Origin: Chlamydomonas reinhardtii
Taxonomy: Eukaryota > Chlorophyta > Chlorophyceae > Chlamydomonadales > Chlamydomonadaceae
Reading direction: 5' to 3'
Length of the DNA stretch: 64,000 nucleotides
Assembly (NCBI RefSeq): GCF_000002595.2
Contig: NC_057005.1
Span: 62,001-126,000, forward strand
Shown here: piece by piece, positions 1-11,243 of the stretch
Layout: each line of letters starts with the position of its first letter
Position numbering within the stretch: position 1 is the first letter of the stretch
Program-made: the position numbers and the translations under genes
The notes under the pieces: model-generated
What the model was told of the DNA's origin: nothing
Databases searched by the model: none
What the model saw: only the letters and a program-made list of their open reading frames with translations

Positions 1-1262
1 CTTTCATGGTCCGTCCGCACCAGGGGTCCCCTGGCACCCCTGGTCCGCACCCCCTGCGTCACCCAAGCGCATGAAGCGCCGCAAAGCTAGCCTTCCATCT
101 AACAGATCGCTGCAAGCTTACCCCAAATTTTACCCGGAACTTGAGTATGAGCTGTTGCGCTAGGGGATCCAAAGCAGTGCCGCCGGCCGTCCTCTGCGGA
201 GGTGCAGCGACGGCGGGGAGTTACTGACTTGGGCGCTGACGTCCAAGGACCAAGCCAACTCAAGACTCCCCGTCGACTCACCAGTGTGCCACTTGTCTGC
301 GCCCGCTTGCTAGCCGTGCCCAAAGTCGCTGCTCGCCCAGCGGTCGCCGGTGCGCCAGAGCTAACGCCGCGTGTTGGCGGAGCGCTCCCTAAGACAGCAA
401 GCCCCTTTGTTGGAGGCCTATCTGTCATCATATCTTATTGTGATGATAAGGACAACGTGTGTAATGTAAGTCCGAGAAGTAAGAATGCACTAATGCCGTT
501 GTGTAAGAGAGCCTTCCTTTGTCAAGACCGTGTACTCGCGGTTGTATGCAGGAGTATTTCTTGAAGTTTGTAGCTTGGAATGTTTGCGAGGACCAACCTT
601 AAGCGGACCTCGAAGGATGAGAAGCAAGACTCATCCACGCATTCTTTGCTAGCAAGCCACACTTTACGTATCAGGACTTGCATTGTAAATACCTCCAAAG
701 TTTTGCTGGCGCCTGTGCACGACTTCCAATACGAGTTGGATGGCTACGGATGCTTGAAGCAAAAAGCATGCTGTTGCGGCCAGACAGCTCCTGGCCTCCG
801 CGGATGCGTCGCTTTAAGCTAAATGTCTCTTGAGTAATGTCCTCGTCGCCCAACCTCAAGAATCGTCGGGCCTAAAAGTTGTCGTGCCCCCTACCGCCTG
901 ACTCACCTGACTCCTGCTGCCTGCCCCCACACGTTCGGGTTGGCCTTCGTGATCAGCAGTTAAAGTTTTGGTCAAGTCAGGTCAGCATTGTCAGGGCTTC
1001 GCACAAGCAGCTGTCATACTATGCCGCCCTCTGAGATTCCGCTCCTTATGGAGCACGGAGTCCAAGTCAAAGCCACGCCTGCTGCCGCTCCAGCGCAGGG
1101 TTGCACGCCAGAGTTGTTGCCTGCCATCCTTAGTCCATTGTCACTCCAGGGTACAATTGCTCTATATGCCCGTACACCGCTTGAACTAGCAGCAGCAACC
1201 ACTAGGCGCCTAACACTCACATAATACTGCACATGTCAGCACGCCACGCACCCCCCGCATCA
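1..1262. other. No gene recognised at the left edge
   Basis: Short open frames exist on both strands, but none shows a recognisable domain or a convincing exon chain. Plus-strand TGTAA motifs near 458 and 501 could belong to the 3' end of a gene lying left of the window. The part from about 560 to 1000 is less GC-rich than the coding exons. Part of the stretch above 1263 may be 3'-UTR of the NAP1 gene. Confidence 0.4.
19..44. repeat. Short inverted repeat (9-bp arms)
   Basis: ACCAGGGGT at 19-27 is answered by its exact reverse complement at 36-44 across an 8-nt spacer. The word GTCCGCACC also occurs directly at 13-21 and 43-51. It could be a small hairpin or a worn element end; no function can be read from it. 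Confidence 0.5.
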
Positions 1263-1267
1263 TTACA
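1263..1267 (-). promoter_or_regulatory. Candidate poly(A) signal of the NAP1 gene
   Basis: TTACA on the plus strand reads TGTAA, the volvocine polyadenylation signal, on the minus strand. It lies about 110 bp after the NAP1 stop codon. The 3'-UTR would be short for this group, so a further site is possible. Confidence 0.4.
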
Positions 1268-1374
1268 CCGCCATCATACCACACATCACCATTGCCCCGC
1301 GTCTCTTCCGTGTCCCCCCCAGCCTCCTCGTAGCCCGCCTTGCGCTGCCTTCCTACTGGCCGCATGTGTGGCTC

Positions 1375-4300
1375 CTAGTACTCGCCCTCCTCGTACTCGT
1401 CGTCATAGTCCTCTGGGGACAGCGGCGCAATCTCCCCGGTGAACCACTCCACGGCGCGGGGGATGACCTGCGCGTGAAGCGGGCAAGCACAATCAACGGT
1501 TATGCTAGTAGTAGAGGTGTTTCTCGTTAAACCTGTGCTTGGGCATCCGCGTCAGCCTCAACCTCCCAAAGCCCCTCATGCGACTTCAATACTTCGCGCC
1601 CAACACGACATGCAGCCATGTACGCCCCGCACCCACACCCCCTCCACATGTGCCCCCTCCGCCTCCCTCCTGTTTACCTGGTCCTTGATGGCGAACCCGA
1701 TCTCGAAGTCATTGGAGAGGGCATCCTCCACCTCCTCCAGGTCCTCCTCGCTCATGCTGGCGGCATCGGCCTCCGTGGGCACCTGCAGCCAGAAGAGCGC
1801 GATGAGAGCGAGGGTGGCAGGGCCGGGCACGATTGCCATAGGTGATGAAAGGGAGACCCCATGCTGTCGACGTGCAGAAGAGCGCACCACACGCCGAAGC
1901 CGCTGCCATAAACTATGCTCCCCACCAGTTGCGTTTGAGGCCGTGATGGGGGTGCTGAGCACAATCGCGCGCATGCCCGTGTCCATGTTTGGTCGGGCGG
2001 CCGCGGCGTCGGCTTATGCTTTGGGCAAGGTCCTGTATCATTTGGAATTTGCGGGTCTTCCCCAACTGTACGTTGTGGACCGGCTGCTAGCCAGGGTGGC
2101 GGCGGTGGTGGATCGGCGACTGTCGCCGGCCCAGTTTGATGCCAGCCCACATGCACGCCCGGTTGGCCTCTCCATTGACCTTATGCAACTGCCTCCGGCG
2201 GTGGGGGGGGCGGGCCTGTTGCCGCTGGTGCCGCATGTGAAAGCGCGGCAAGCCGGTCTCGCGGTCCGGTGTGTGTTGGGTGTGTGTGGTCTGCTGCCGT
2301 ACGTGCCCCCGTGGACCCGGGTCGCGGCGGCGTGGCTGCGCCAGGTGCACCCGGCGGCAACGCCCCTGCGTTTCTTGGTGCGGGGGGCCGCGGACCGTGT
2401 GCTGAATAAGCCGCTCACCCCGGCGGGCAAGCCGTTTGCGCGCCTGCTGAAAGCCATGACTGCATTGCCCGCGGTGACTCTTGTGGCGCCGCCCGAGCCG
2501 GGCGCGTGGGTGAGTCATGTGCCGTTGTGGGCTAACCCGGCGCTGTGTGTGGACGGCCGCACGTGGGAATTGGCTTTCGCGGATTTGTTCGCTCTGCCGG
2601 GACTGGCGTGTGTGGGCCAGCTGGTTGCAGCGCATGACGGCCTGAACGAACTGCGGCAGGCATTGACAAGCCCTTGGGCGGAGGGCTCCCGGTCTGGTGA
2701 AGCGTGTGCGGATATGTATGTGACTGCTGTGTGGAGGCGGGTGCTGCACTGGAGCACGCGGGCACGCCTGCCGTCGCCCCTGCCGGGGCCGGCGTCGCCT
2801 CAAGAGGCGGCCGACCGGTTTGCGGCGGCGGTGGCCCTTCTTCCCGCTGGCTGGGCTGCCGCCGCGCGTGCGGCCCAGCTGGCTCGGGGGCCTGCCGCCG
2901 CGCTGCCGCTCCCGGTGGCCGACGTCGTGAGTGCTACGGCGGAGTCGGTGCAACGGGTGGTGCGGGGACTTGGATGGTTGCAGTGCGGGGGGCCGCCCAT
3001 CCTGCTCACTGCCTACACGGTGAAGGCGGGGACCGTGCTACAAATGGCTCCACAGTTAGCCGCCCTGAAGGCTAAGCATTTGCAGTATGTGTGCGATGCG
3101 GGTGTGTCGGGGGTGGGGGCTGCCCTGGCGGCGGGGGCCTTCGTGTGCACCTTGGCCCGCTTGTGGTCGCTGAAATGGGAGAATCATCATAAGGAAGCAC
3201 TGTGGCGTGTGGCCGCCAACGCTTGCTGGGCGTTTCCACGGCATGCTAGCGAGCGGGCGCGAGGCGTTACTGTTGACCCGTGTTGGGCGTGTGGGGTGGA
3301 CATGCAGGATGGGGACCGGCGTCACTGGTTTTGGGACTGCACTGTTGCGCTGTCACTGCGGGAAAGTATGGGGATGGCTATGGGTTTCCTGCCGGAGGAG
3401 GCTCTAAGTGCCTTCTCTCGTGAGGAGTTGTGGTTAGTGCGCCCGCCTGCGGGGCTTGCGCCACCTGTGTGGGATGTGGTGTGTCTCGCTGCTATGTCTG
3501 CCCTGGACTTTGGTCGGCAGCGTGTGGTTATGGCCGGGTTGGCGGCGCGAGCGAAGCTGCCGTCGGCCCGGGTGCTGAGCATTGGACTTGCCGTCGTAGC
3601 TGACTTCTGGGGTCGTCTCCAGACGTTTGTGACTTTGGGTATCAGGCCAAAGGGTTGGGACGCTGTGCCGTTTGCGCATCCCTTCATATCTCGGGCTGTT
3701 GGTGACGGCATGGTTTTGCGCTTGCCGTATGACGCTGATTCCCCGCCCCCCTCGCCGTGAGAGGTTGTGCGTGGTTGGTGGCTCTGTGTGTGGGCAGGAT
3801 GCACGTGTGGGCGACCGTTCTAGTACCTGGACGCTTGCGCCCTGGTTAGTGCGTGCGCTGTGCGTGTGTCCTGCGGCCTAGACGTTTCCCGGCACTCCTG
3901 TGCCTAGGCTTGTGGCGTTGAGGCACAGCGGTGGGGCTCTGGCGGGTTGAGGCTTGGCTAGGACTCACTGTGCGCGGAGTCACACGGACTTTGCCCGCGG
4001 GAGGGTTTGCAGCAAAGTCGGGGTTGGGCCCTGATAGCATGTGATGGCTCGGCGTCTTCGGGAGCTGGGACTGTCCCCTCTGTAACATCCGCATCCATAA
4101 ACTAGAAGGGCCCAATTCTTAATGTGCTGCGCCTGGGCCCACTGGAGGGTCACGTCGCTCTCGTTGACCCGCACGACCCCTTCACAAGCAGGAGTTGGCA
4201 ACATGCTGCAACTACTCTACTAGTCACGCCGCACCTTGGGCGGGTCGAAAATGGTGAAGAGGGAGTCGCAGGGCACCTTCTCCACCACAAACGCCGGCTT

Positions 4301-6512
4301 GGACTTGTCGCCCTGGAAGGCAGAGGCAACACGAAGGCAGCGGCTTGTGATGGGCTGCCACAGTGATAGACGCATGATATCGGAATTGGTACTGGTCTTT
4401 CCTCCCGACCTGCCAGTACGTGATGGCCCACGCTGGCACCCCATACCCAAAGCCCCTGCACGCCCTCCAGCTTCCCCTACCTTGGGCGCCTTGACCCGGC
4501 GCTTCTGCTCCTCCACGGTCACGTCGCGGCCCTCCTTCCAGCTGATGACGGTGCCGGTGAAGGCCTTGGGCACCACGTCGTCCTCGGGCTCCAGCACGTA
4601 AACCTTCTCCAGGACCTGGGGGCGGCACGTGGAGTGGGCGCACGCTTTTAGTACGTGGTATCTGGGGTCTTGGGGTACAATGGATTTACTGCACCATGCA
4701 AAGTGAGATGCCACCGAATCTCGCGTGCCCCGCCCGGTCCTACCGAGTTGGTGAAGTGGGGGTTGTCGGCCTTGAAGTGGAAGGTCAGCTTGAAGCCGCG
4801 CTCCTCGCCCACCAGCACCTCACTGCGGATGTCCTGTGTGTGCAGGACGGATGGCGAGGGTGGAGGGGTTGTGCAGGCATGCGGGCGGGGGCTGCCGATC
4901 TCATCATTAGACCCCTGCCCGCACCGACCATTTGACACCGGTCGCAGCCGGAATCCCAGCCCGCTGCCCCTCCCCCTGCCTGCCAGCCCACAATGGCCCC
5001 CTTGCCTGCGGTCGAGTCCCATGACGACAAGAAGGACAAGGCTCAAGGCCGTCCGAGATACAGGTTGAGGTCAAACTTCTTCCGCGCTTTGTGTGGGCTG
5101 GTACTGGTTCTTGGTTTCTTTGGAATGGGAATAAACTACCCCCATGTCCTTCCCCCCCTCACCTCTAGGTACTTCAGCACCTCGCTGTCGCGTTCGGTGA
5201 TGAAGGGGCCGATCTTGTTGTGGTTGGCAAGGGCGTTCAGCCAGAAGTCGGGGATGGGGCCGTCTGGGGTGGGGTGGGGTAGCCGTTCATGAAGAACGGA
5301 GGGGGGGGGGTTGCGTGCGCAGCTGGGGGTTAGTGGGTGATCGAGCTGGACCGGTCGCGTGCATGATGGGGCGCAAAACGGCGTTTCCCTGCTCACGGCC
5401 CACCCCACAACATCCTCGCAAGACCACATCTCCCTGCCCACCTGCCCACCTCCCCACCCCTGCGCCCTCACCCGGCTCGCCGTCGTCCTCCAGGTCGAAC
5501 TTGTCGGTGACAGCCTTCTTGCCGCTGAACAGCTCACGGCGCTCGTCGTACAGGGGGGCTGGGACAACAACCGGGTGGGCAACACAATCAATCAGCGGCG
5601 GGTTGAGCGGCTCGAGGCTATTAGCAGCAAGCAACGAGGCTGGCTGCAGTTCACAATCACCTTACTGACAGGCTGGCGAATACACCTTTGCTGGGCACGC
5701 GCAGTCCCCCTTAAGGGAAATATGACCGCCTGCCATGGTAGGCGCATCCAGACACGCAAGAGCCGCTTGCACATGACAGCTCAAGCGCCCAATCCCTTGT
5801 CAGCCGATTCAAACCTTGCACGGCCGCACTGTCCTGTTTATTAGGCATCAGCCCTGCCCCTCAATCCATGTCTTGCATCATTCCGTTCCTGCTCGCTGCC
5901 TCCGTCGCTCCGGCTATCCCACTCCCACTTGTTTCATCCATCTGACGTCGTTTTCGCCTCCCCTCCTTCCCACTCCCATAACCACTTTGGTAGTACACGT
6001 GGCTGCGCCCGCTCATCCCCCACTCACCGTACTTGGTGTTGTACTTGCTCTGCAGCTGCGCCAGCTCGGCCTGGTACTCCCGCTGCAGGCCGTCGTAGCG
6101 GCCCTGCACCTCCTTCATGGCCAGCACGCGGCGGCGCTGGGCGGTGTTGAGCTCCTCCATGGGGTCGTAGTAGTCCTCATCGCCCTCGCCCAGCTCGTCC
6201 TCCAGGTCGGCCTCCTCGGGGGGAGGCGGCGGAGGCGCCTTGCCCTTGGGGGCGGCGCCAACCACTGCCTGCGGGGGCACAGGCAGGTGCATGGGAGGCG
6301 GCAACAGCAAAATAAGAAGACGCAGACGATGCGGAGCGGCCAGAAACCCATTCCTAGATCACATGTATGGGTCCATACAGCTTTGGTATATGACTGTGGA
6401 TGATTTGTATGACTGGCCGCATTCATACGGGTGGCACAAACGCGTCCGTCGAAGTCACCTGCTCGCCAAGATACTGAGCCTCAAGCCCTCTGCACCCTGC
6501 TTGGCTCGGCAT
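1375..6512 (-). CDS. NAP1: Nucleosome assembly protein, NAP1 family
   Basis: This is a histone H2A-H2B chaperone that shuttles and deposits histones. The minus-strand exons are 6459-6512 (tentative), 6028-6268, 5472-5558, 5163-5263, 4744-4833, 4481-4615, 4235-4312, 1678-1782 and 1375-1467, about 327 codons, with consistent phases. Family landmarks appear in order: an acidic N-terminal stretch with DYYDPMEEL, then the long dimerisation helix, then KYAPLYDERRELF, PDFWLNAL, GFKLTFHF, NPHFTNSVLEKVY, FTIFDPPKVPTEAD, FEIGFAIKDQ and VIPRAVEWFTGEI. These are diagnostic of the NAP fold. The C-terminal tail after this is short and acidic (about 17 residues), without the long acidic tail or CaaX end of many plant and animal NAP1 proteins. 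The first exon, with ATG at 6512, was chosen only because it is open and in phase; the conserved part starts at 6268. The 2.45-kb intron 1783-4234 holds a LINE fragment. Confidence 0.9.
1850..4110 (+). mobile_element. 5'-truncated LINE (non-LTR retrotransposon), 3' part
   Basis: An open frame from about 1895 to the TGA at 3758-3760 encodes the C-terminal part of a LINE polyprotein, downstream of the reverse transcriptase core. Visible marks are the LINE-like stretch MFGRAAAASAYALGKVLYH near the start and a CCHC knuckle (C-x2-C-x10-H-x4-C, from CWACG to FWDC) near 3280-3345. The endonuclease and main reverse transcriptase domains are absent, so the copy is a typical dead-on-arrival 5' truncation. 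About 340 bp of 3' untranslated sequence follows, ending near 4100 in a CAT-rich tail. I could not find convincing target-site duplications. It lies wholly inside the NAP1 intron, antisense to that gene. The frame stays open upstream to 1502, but that part is antisense to NAP1 exons. Confidence 0.8.
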
Positions 6513-7171
6513 GTGAGGATGGCACTTTCCGCTTCCCCAGCGGAAACCCAGGCCTACATATGCATGTCCCCTTGAACCGCATGGCACCGCCGGGTGAACG
6601 GGCTGTCCTGGCCCCTTGTGGCCACGCAACGCCCTTGGCCGGTTGCGGTGGTTGTGTGTTCCGCGACCAGCCGTCTCCCGGGTCCCGCATACATGGTGGT
6701 GAATCATGTAACAGCGACGTCGCTTACCAGGAAACGCTGGGTGACAGGTGGGCGGCCGACGACGAGCGGCTTGGCCGGCCTGCACAGGGGCACAATGTGT
6801 CGCAGCGCCGCCGTCACCAATGCTCACAATCACAGTTTCAAATGGACTATACTTATCATCCTGTTGACATGTAGTGTCTCGACGCGCGACACACCTCGAC
6901 GCAGCCACGCGATTGCAGAGCGAGCCCGCCCGCAGAGCTTGACGAGTGAGCAGAGCTAGTGCCATGTTGACTAACGTATGTCTGAGTGTCGCTCCAGTGG
7001 CGAGAGTAGAGAATGTAAGCGAAAAAGCATGAATGATGCCCCGCGAATTTCCGGTTCGGGGCTCCACACTGTTTTGGTGCTGGCGCTGCAAATGCACGGA
7101 TTTGCACTTACTTGTACTCGAATAGTACACAAGTTCGCTGCGTTTGCCGAGGCGGTCCGTGGGTCTTCGCC
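6513..7171. other. Upstream region of NAP1; no further exon placed
   Basis: Candidate splice sites exist on the minus strand, for example a GTAAGC donor read at about 6727. A minus-strand frame starting at 6964 has an N-terminus rich in Ala, Leu and Arg, but its downstream reading gives nothing recognisable. The region probably holds the NAP1 promoter and 5'-UTR and possibly the true first exon. Confidence 0.3.
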
Positions 7172-7384
7172 ATGATTTCGGCCACGCCCAAGTTCTTCGC
7201 CCGCTACCCCAACGTCCGCTTCAAGTTGAAGAAGGGCAGCGCGAAAGGCATCTACGCCTACCGCAACGGCACCCTGGAGCTGTCGCCTGAGCTGTACCGC
7301 CCGTCTACCAGTCTACCTCACGGTCTACCTGCTCTACATCCGCTGTGCCTGAAGCCCGGCCACCCTATGCCACCCAAGAACTAG
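7172..7384 (+). CDS. Unrecognised short ORF, possible exon
   Basis: An ATG opens a 70-codon frame. The first 42 or so codons are GC-biased at third positions like real exons here and encode a basic stretch that includes FFARYPNVRFKLKKGSAKG and YAYRNGTLELSPELY. After that the reading becomes repetitive (tct acc / cta cct words) and less convincing. A different frame over the end would give a hydrophobic VYLTVYLLYIRCA terminus, so either a splice or a decayed gene is possible. I do not recognise a family. It lies about 660 bp from the NAP1 start in divergent orientation. Confidence 0.3.
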   Translation: MISATPKFFARYPNVRFKLKKGSAKGIYAYRNGTLELSPELYRPSTSLPHGLPALHPLCLKPGHPMPPKN

Positions 7385-8810
7385 GGGGTGTGGTTGCGGA
7401 GGCACCACGGTTGGTGCTCACCTCAAGAGCCCAAACCGGTAGCTCTCGCTACCACCAAACTTGGTTGTGTGTGTGGCACTGCCACGGTACTCAGCTCACG
7501 GCCGAAACGTGCCCCCCACCCAAGGCCCCACCCCAGTGCCCCACCCCCCGTATGTTTGCCATGCCTTGACGCCCCGTCTCTTCTCTCCACGTCACCACAA
7601 TTGTCTGCACTCAGGTAGCAGAACAAGGTGTTGAGTTTCCAGGTACGCCTTGTGTGACACGCACGTGCGGCCGAGGCGCCGGGCCGCAGCGGCAGTCAGC
7701 GGCACAGCCGCCCAGCGTGCTCTGTGATTGCTTCGCCTTTTTTGGGGGCCCCGGTCTGCCCTTGCTTTGCCCCGGAGGGGTGCCCTTGGGTTTCGGTGGC
7801 TTGTGCGGTTGTCCCTGGTGTTCTGCTTGCTCGCATTGCAGGTTGTGTGCCGGTGTGGTGCTGCGCCTTCCCCTCCCCTTTTAGCGAAGCGTTTGCTAGT
7901 GAATGCGAATGCAAGACTCTCAGGTGGCAAACAGCCAGGGGTGTGCGGTGGTCACCACTCACCAGGACTGGCTAGCCCGTGCCAGACAGGTGAGAGACGA
8001 GCCCGGGTTTCCCAATTCCCACACTTGTCCACACGCACCCACCCGAGGTGTTCCTGGTACAGATTACACATGCATCTTATTCACCAATGAACTGCTACCC
8101 TCCATATCCGGCTAATCCGGGGGGTTGTGTTGCAAACTTCCCTCAACGTCGACGGGAGTTGCGACTCAGCCCGGGTAGCCCCGCGACCCTAGGGACTCAA
8201 TCACGGCAGTTTACATTGTATGAAGCCTTCTCATCATCTGATGTGGGGGTAATGGGGGTTCTCAGCCCCGCGCCCCTTGTCCAGGCGCCGCGCCCCACCC
8301 GCATGGAGCGGCCACCATCCAGTGACATGACGAAACTTTCCCACCACACTAGATAGACCACGCCAACCACCACCACCCCCAACGTGCAAATCCAATACTA
8401 GGGCACTCAGGGATGGGGCCCTGCAGTGCGCTGCCAGCAATCTTGGACGCACTTCGGGTTGTCACTACAACAAGGAGGTGGCTGCCTTATGGCAGGAAAA
8501 GGGCTTTTTTACACACACATACCGGCACACTGTCGCACTGACACGTTCACGCAGTAACCTTTAACACGACCCGACAGGCCTACAGGGGTGTTCCTGGGGG
8601 GCCTTCGCCGGTATGTGTGACCGGTCACTACAAAAACCATAAGTATGGTCATCGTAATACTATGGATGCGGTGCAAGATGGAGAGAAGAGTACAGAACTG
8701 CTTGCTGCATCTTGAAGCGTGAAGCTATGGTACACTGGCAGGAATATGGTACACCTCAGCAAAACCTTTCAGAGCAACATACATGCCACCCCGCGGGGGC
8801 ATCACTGTCA

Positions 8811-8833
8811 TTTAGGGTTTAGGGTTTTAGGTT
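8811..8833 (+). repeat. Interstitial telomere-like repeat
   Basis: Two TTTAGGG units are followed by TTTTAGG and TT. C. reinhardtii telomeres use the 8-mer TTTTAGGG, while many plants and some green algae use TTTAGGG, so this tract mixes both forms. Ordinary sequence continues on both sides, so it is not a chromosome end. Confidence 0.7.
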
Positions 8834-8882
8834 GCTGGAAGCCGACCCTCACTGGGTGGTCCCTATCATTTAAATAATCCCA

Positions 8883-8948
8883 CCGGTGGGTGGCCGGTGG
8901 GTGACCGGTGGGCGACCAGTGGGTGACCAGTGGGTGATCGGAGGGTGA
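8883..8948 (+). repeat. 11-bp tandem repeat, six units
   Basis: Units of the form CCGGTGGGTGA run head to tail at 8883, 8894, 8905, 8916, 8927 and 8938 with one to three changes each. Degenerate relatives continue to about 8970. It begins 50 bp after the telomere-like tract. Confidence 0.85.
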
Positions 8949-9275
8949 CTGGTGACAGGCTGGGTGACAAGACCCCCTGCCGGAGCTGTGTTAGGCCTTC
9001 AGATGCCACTCTGTGCGTGCCCAAGCCACAATTGACTTGAATACCTGAGGTTGATTGCAGATGAGCAACATGTTGCCTGTCAGAACCCGGCAGCTGTTAT
9101 AATGGCATCGTTCTACTACTATCGACGTGGCAATCGTCCCCATGCCGCATTACTGGTATCATAAGGACTAAGTCTGAGCCAGACCATATGCATGTCGTCG
9201 AGGGAACCGCGGGGTACTATATGCGCTCCATCTTACTATCCAGGCATCAGGCATGGTCCCTGACATTGCGCTTAC

Positions 9276-9353
9276 CGACAGACCGAGTGCCACCAGCAGC
9301 AGCAGCGGTGTTGCCATAGTCATGAGCGCCATGGAAAGCGCCTCAAGACCCAC
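9276..9353 (-). CDS. Weak candidate exon with a hydrophobic segment
   Basis: On the minus strand a CAG acceptor precedes 9353 and a GTAAGC donor follows 9276. The 78 bases between are open and encode a hydrophobic stretch including TPLLLLVALGLS, which resembles a signal peptide or membrane helix; an internal ATG lies at 9332. No partner exon was found on either side, so this may be chance. Confidence 0.15.
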
Positions 9354-10437
9354 CTGCGCAACAAACGGCACGGTAGGAACACCAATGGGTGAGCGGCACA
9401 AGCGCAAGGCCCCCTCCCCCGCAGGGATAAACGTTTCCCGCCCACAGGCGGCGACTACAGCGCACCAGATCTGGGATACTCATACAGTCCCGAAAGATGC
9501 ACCATGTGGCCCCTTGCGGTGCGACGTGCATGCGTGTAATGTGTGTGCCGAGCAAGAATGTAGGCCAGTTCGAAGAATACGTACATACATATTGATGTCT
9601 GAACACAACACTTTAGCCGTATGCGCATGCCTGGCCAGAAGACTCTTGGTGTGCACCTCATCAACATCTTAACATCTTGCAACAGACTATATGACTGGCT
9701 GTGGCGGCGGCCGTTGCGCCAACGGCGCGAGTGGTTTTTGAGCGGGGTGTTGATGCGTGTGCCCGGGTAGGCACAAATGAAGGGCTGCACACAGGGCCGC
9801 ATTGGCACCCGAGTCCAATCATGTGGGCGTGCAAGGCTGTGAGTCCTCATCTTCGATGCAGCCTGCCATGCTAGTCCAGGGCATCGGGTATTCTTGTTAT
9901 TTCCGCACAACACACGCATGCTCTAGAGGCCGTTCTATGGGACCATCGCACAGAGATATTGGGTATGGGCCCATGCATGCCCGCCGCCTTCGTACTAAGG
10001 CGCGGACTGACGAAGCAAGTACTGACCGAGGACCCGACGCCGTTTCTGTATGGCCCTCCAAATCTTCACCCGTTTCATCAATGCCACGTGCAAGAGGTGT
10101 TCGTAGCGGTGCTGCGCTGGAAGAAGCGGCAGCGGGATTCTCAAAGCCTCTCAAAGCACGCTGTACATGGACGGCACGCAGCCGGGCGGTTGGTTCGGAG
10201 GAGCTGTCATGCATCAAACGAAGTAACGTCGCCGGCCCTGAGGTAGGTATCGGCACCGACATCTGTACGCTGTCAATCGCTCACAGCTGCCAGGGCGCAC
10301 GTTGCAGAGCGCAGCACGAGGGCCAGGTCCGCGTGTGTTTTGGATGCCCGTGAGAGCGAGTGTAGCGCCCCAGTCCTAACCTCAGTGCACCGCTTTGTGG
10401 ACGGTAGGCTGCCCGCTTACTCCTGACAGAACATACT

Positions 10438-10460
10438 TTAAAGCCTGAGTCAGGCTTTAA
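10438..10460. repeat. 23-bp near-perfect palindrome
   Basis: TTAAAGCCTGA and TCAGGCTTTAA form exact 11-bp arms around a single G. It could be a protein-binding site, an element end or a small hairpin. It lies 784 bp beyond the PRP19 stop, in the gene-poor interval. Confidence 0.7.
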
Positions 10461-10883
10461 TGGCGTCCCCCACGAGTAATATCTGCGCCGGCGTCCCTCA
10501 CCTTCGCCATGGCTGTCGGCGAGGCCGACTTCCCACGAGCGAGGCCGGACGAGGACTCCATGGTGGAGACTTGGTAGGCAGGCTGCATACAGTGTCGTGG
10601 GCGAACCCTTGAGTTAGGCTGTCCGGGTGGAAGGCGCGCGACAGGTCGTCGTTGGCAAAGCCCTAGCCAGTGCTGCAAGCTTTCAGGGGCTCAAGTGACG
10701 CCTTGTTTCGTCAACAAAGCTTGTAAACACTACTCAAACTGGGAAATCGTTTATAAGCAAGCTCAGAGTTCCCGTCTGAGCTGTAACAACCGCTCAAGTC
10801 GCTACAACATACCCTGCAACCTCAAGAGCTGCTAGCAGAATGGATTGCGATTCTTCACGAAAGCCTGTTGCACCGCTCAATGA

Positions 10884-10888
10884 TTACA
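10884..10888 (-). promoter_or_regulatory. Candidate poly(A) signal of PRP19
   Basis: Plus-strand TTACA reads TGTAA on the minus strand, about 360 bp after the PRP19 stop codon, a normal 3'-UTR length for this genome. Confidence 0.5.
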
Positions 10889-11243
10889 GGCCCCGATGAT
10901 GGCCCATTAAGGTGGCGCCGAATCCGTCTGTCCGTGCGCAGCTTCTGATCGCCACCAGCCGACAGCTTCACGCTTGAGGGTCCGATTTTCAGGTGCAATC
11001 ACCTCCAAATGACAAGAAAGAAACCTCTCGCGCCTTATACAACCCGTCCACGCAGCTCCCTTACCATGCACTCCACAAAGCCCCGACTGCGAAAGCATCA
11101 CCTGACATCCTCGCCTCATCCTGATAGCTCTCGTGCCCTGCCCTATTCCCATCGCAGCTGGCGACCCAGACAGGGGCCTACCTGCCCGTACTTCGCCGCC
11201 CTTCATCTACAACGCCCTCCACACACGCCCTCCACATAACCGC

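Larger units (their letters stand above)
7385..11243. other. Gene-poor interval
   Basis: Almost 4 kb without a gene I can support. It contains the telomere-like tract, the 11-bp minisatellite, a 12-bp palindrome at 8617-8628, a 23-bp palindrome and one weak exon candidate, all listed separately. Base composition is lower in GC than the coding regions. The right end includes the PRP19 3'-UTR. Confidence 0.5.

Noticed and set aside
1502-1895. N-terminal 130 codons of the long plus-strand frame ending at 3760
   Set aside because: This part is antisense to two NAP1 exons and an intron, and only the region after about 1895 looks like LINE protein.
2087-2953. 288-codon minus-strand frame inside the NAP1 intron
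   Set aside because: It is antisense to the LINE coding frame, is Arg/Gln-rich and does not connect to NAP1 exons.
6876-6964. Transit-like minus-strand start (residues MALALLTRQALRAG) as NAP1 exon 1
   Set aside because: NAP1 is nuclear/cytosolic, and the available donors from this frame do not match the phase of the exon at 6268.
8811-8833. Chromosome end
   Set aside because: Only three units, and ordinary sequence and genes continue on both sides.
8883-8960. Tandem array considered as CRISPR-like
   Set aside because: Units are 11 bp and directly adjacent with no unique spacers, in a eukaryotic nuclear region.
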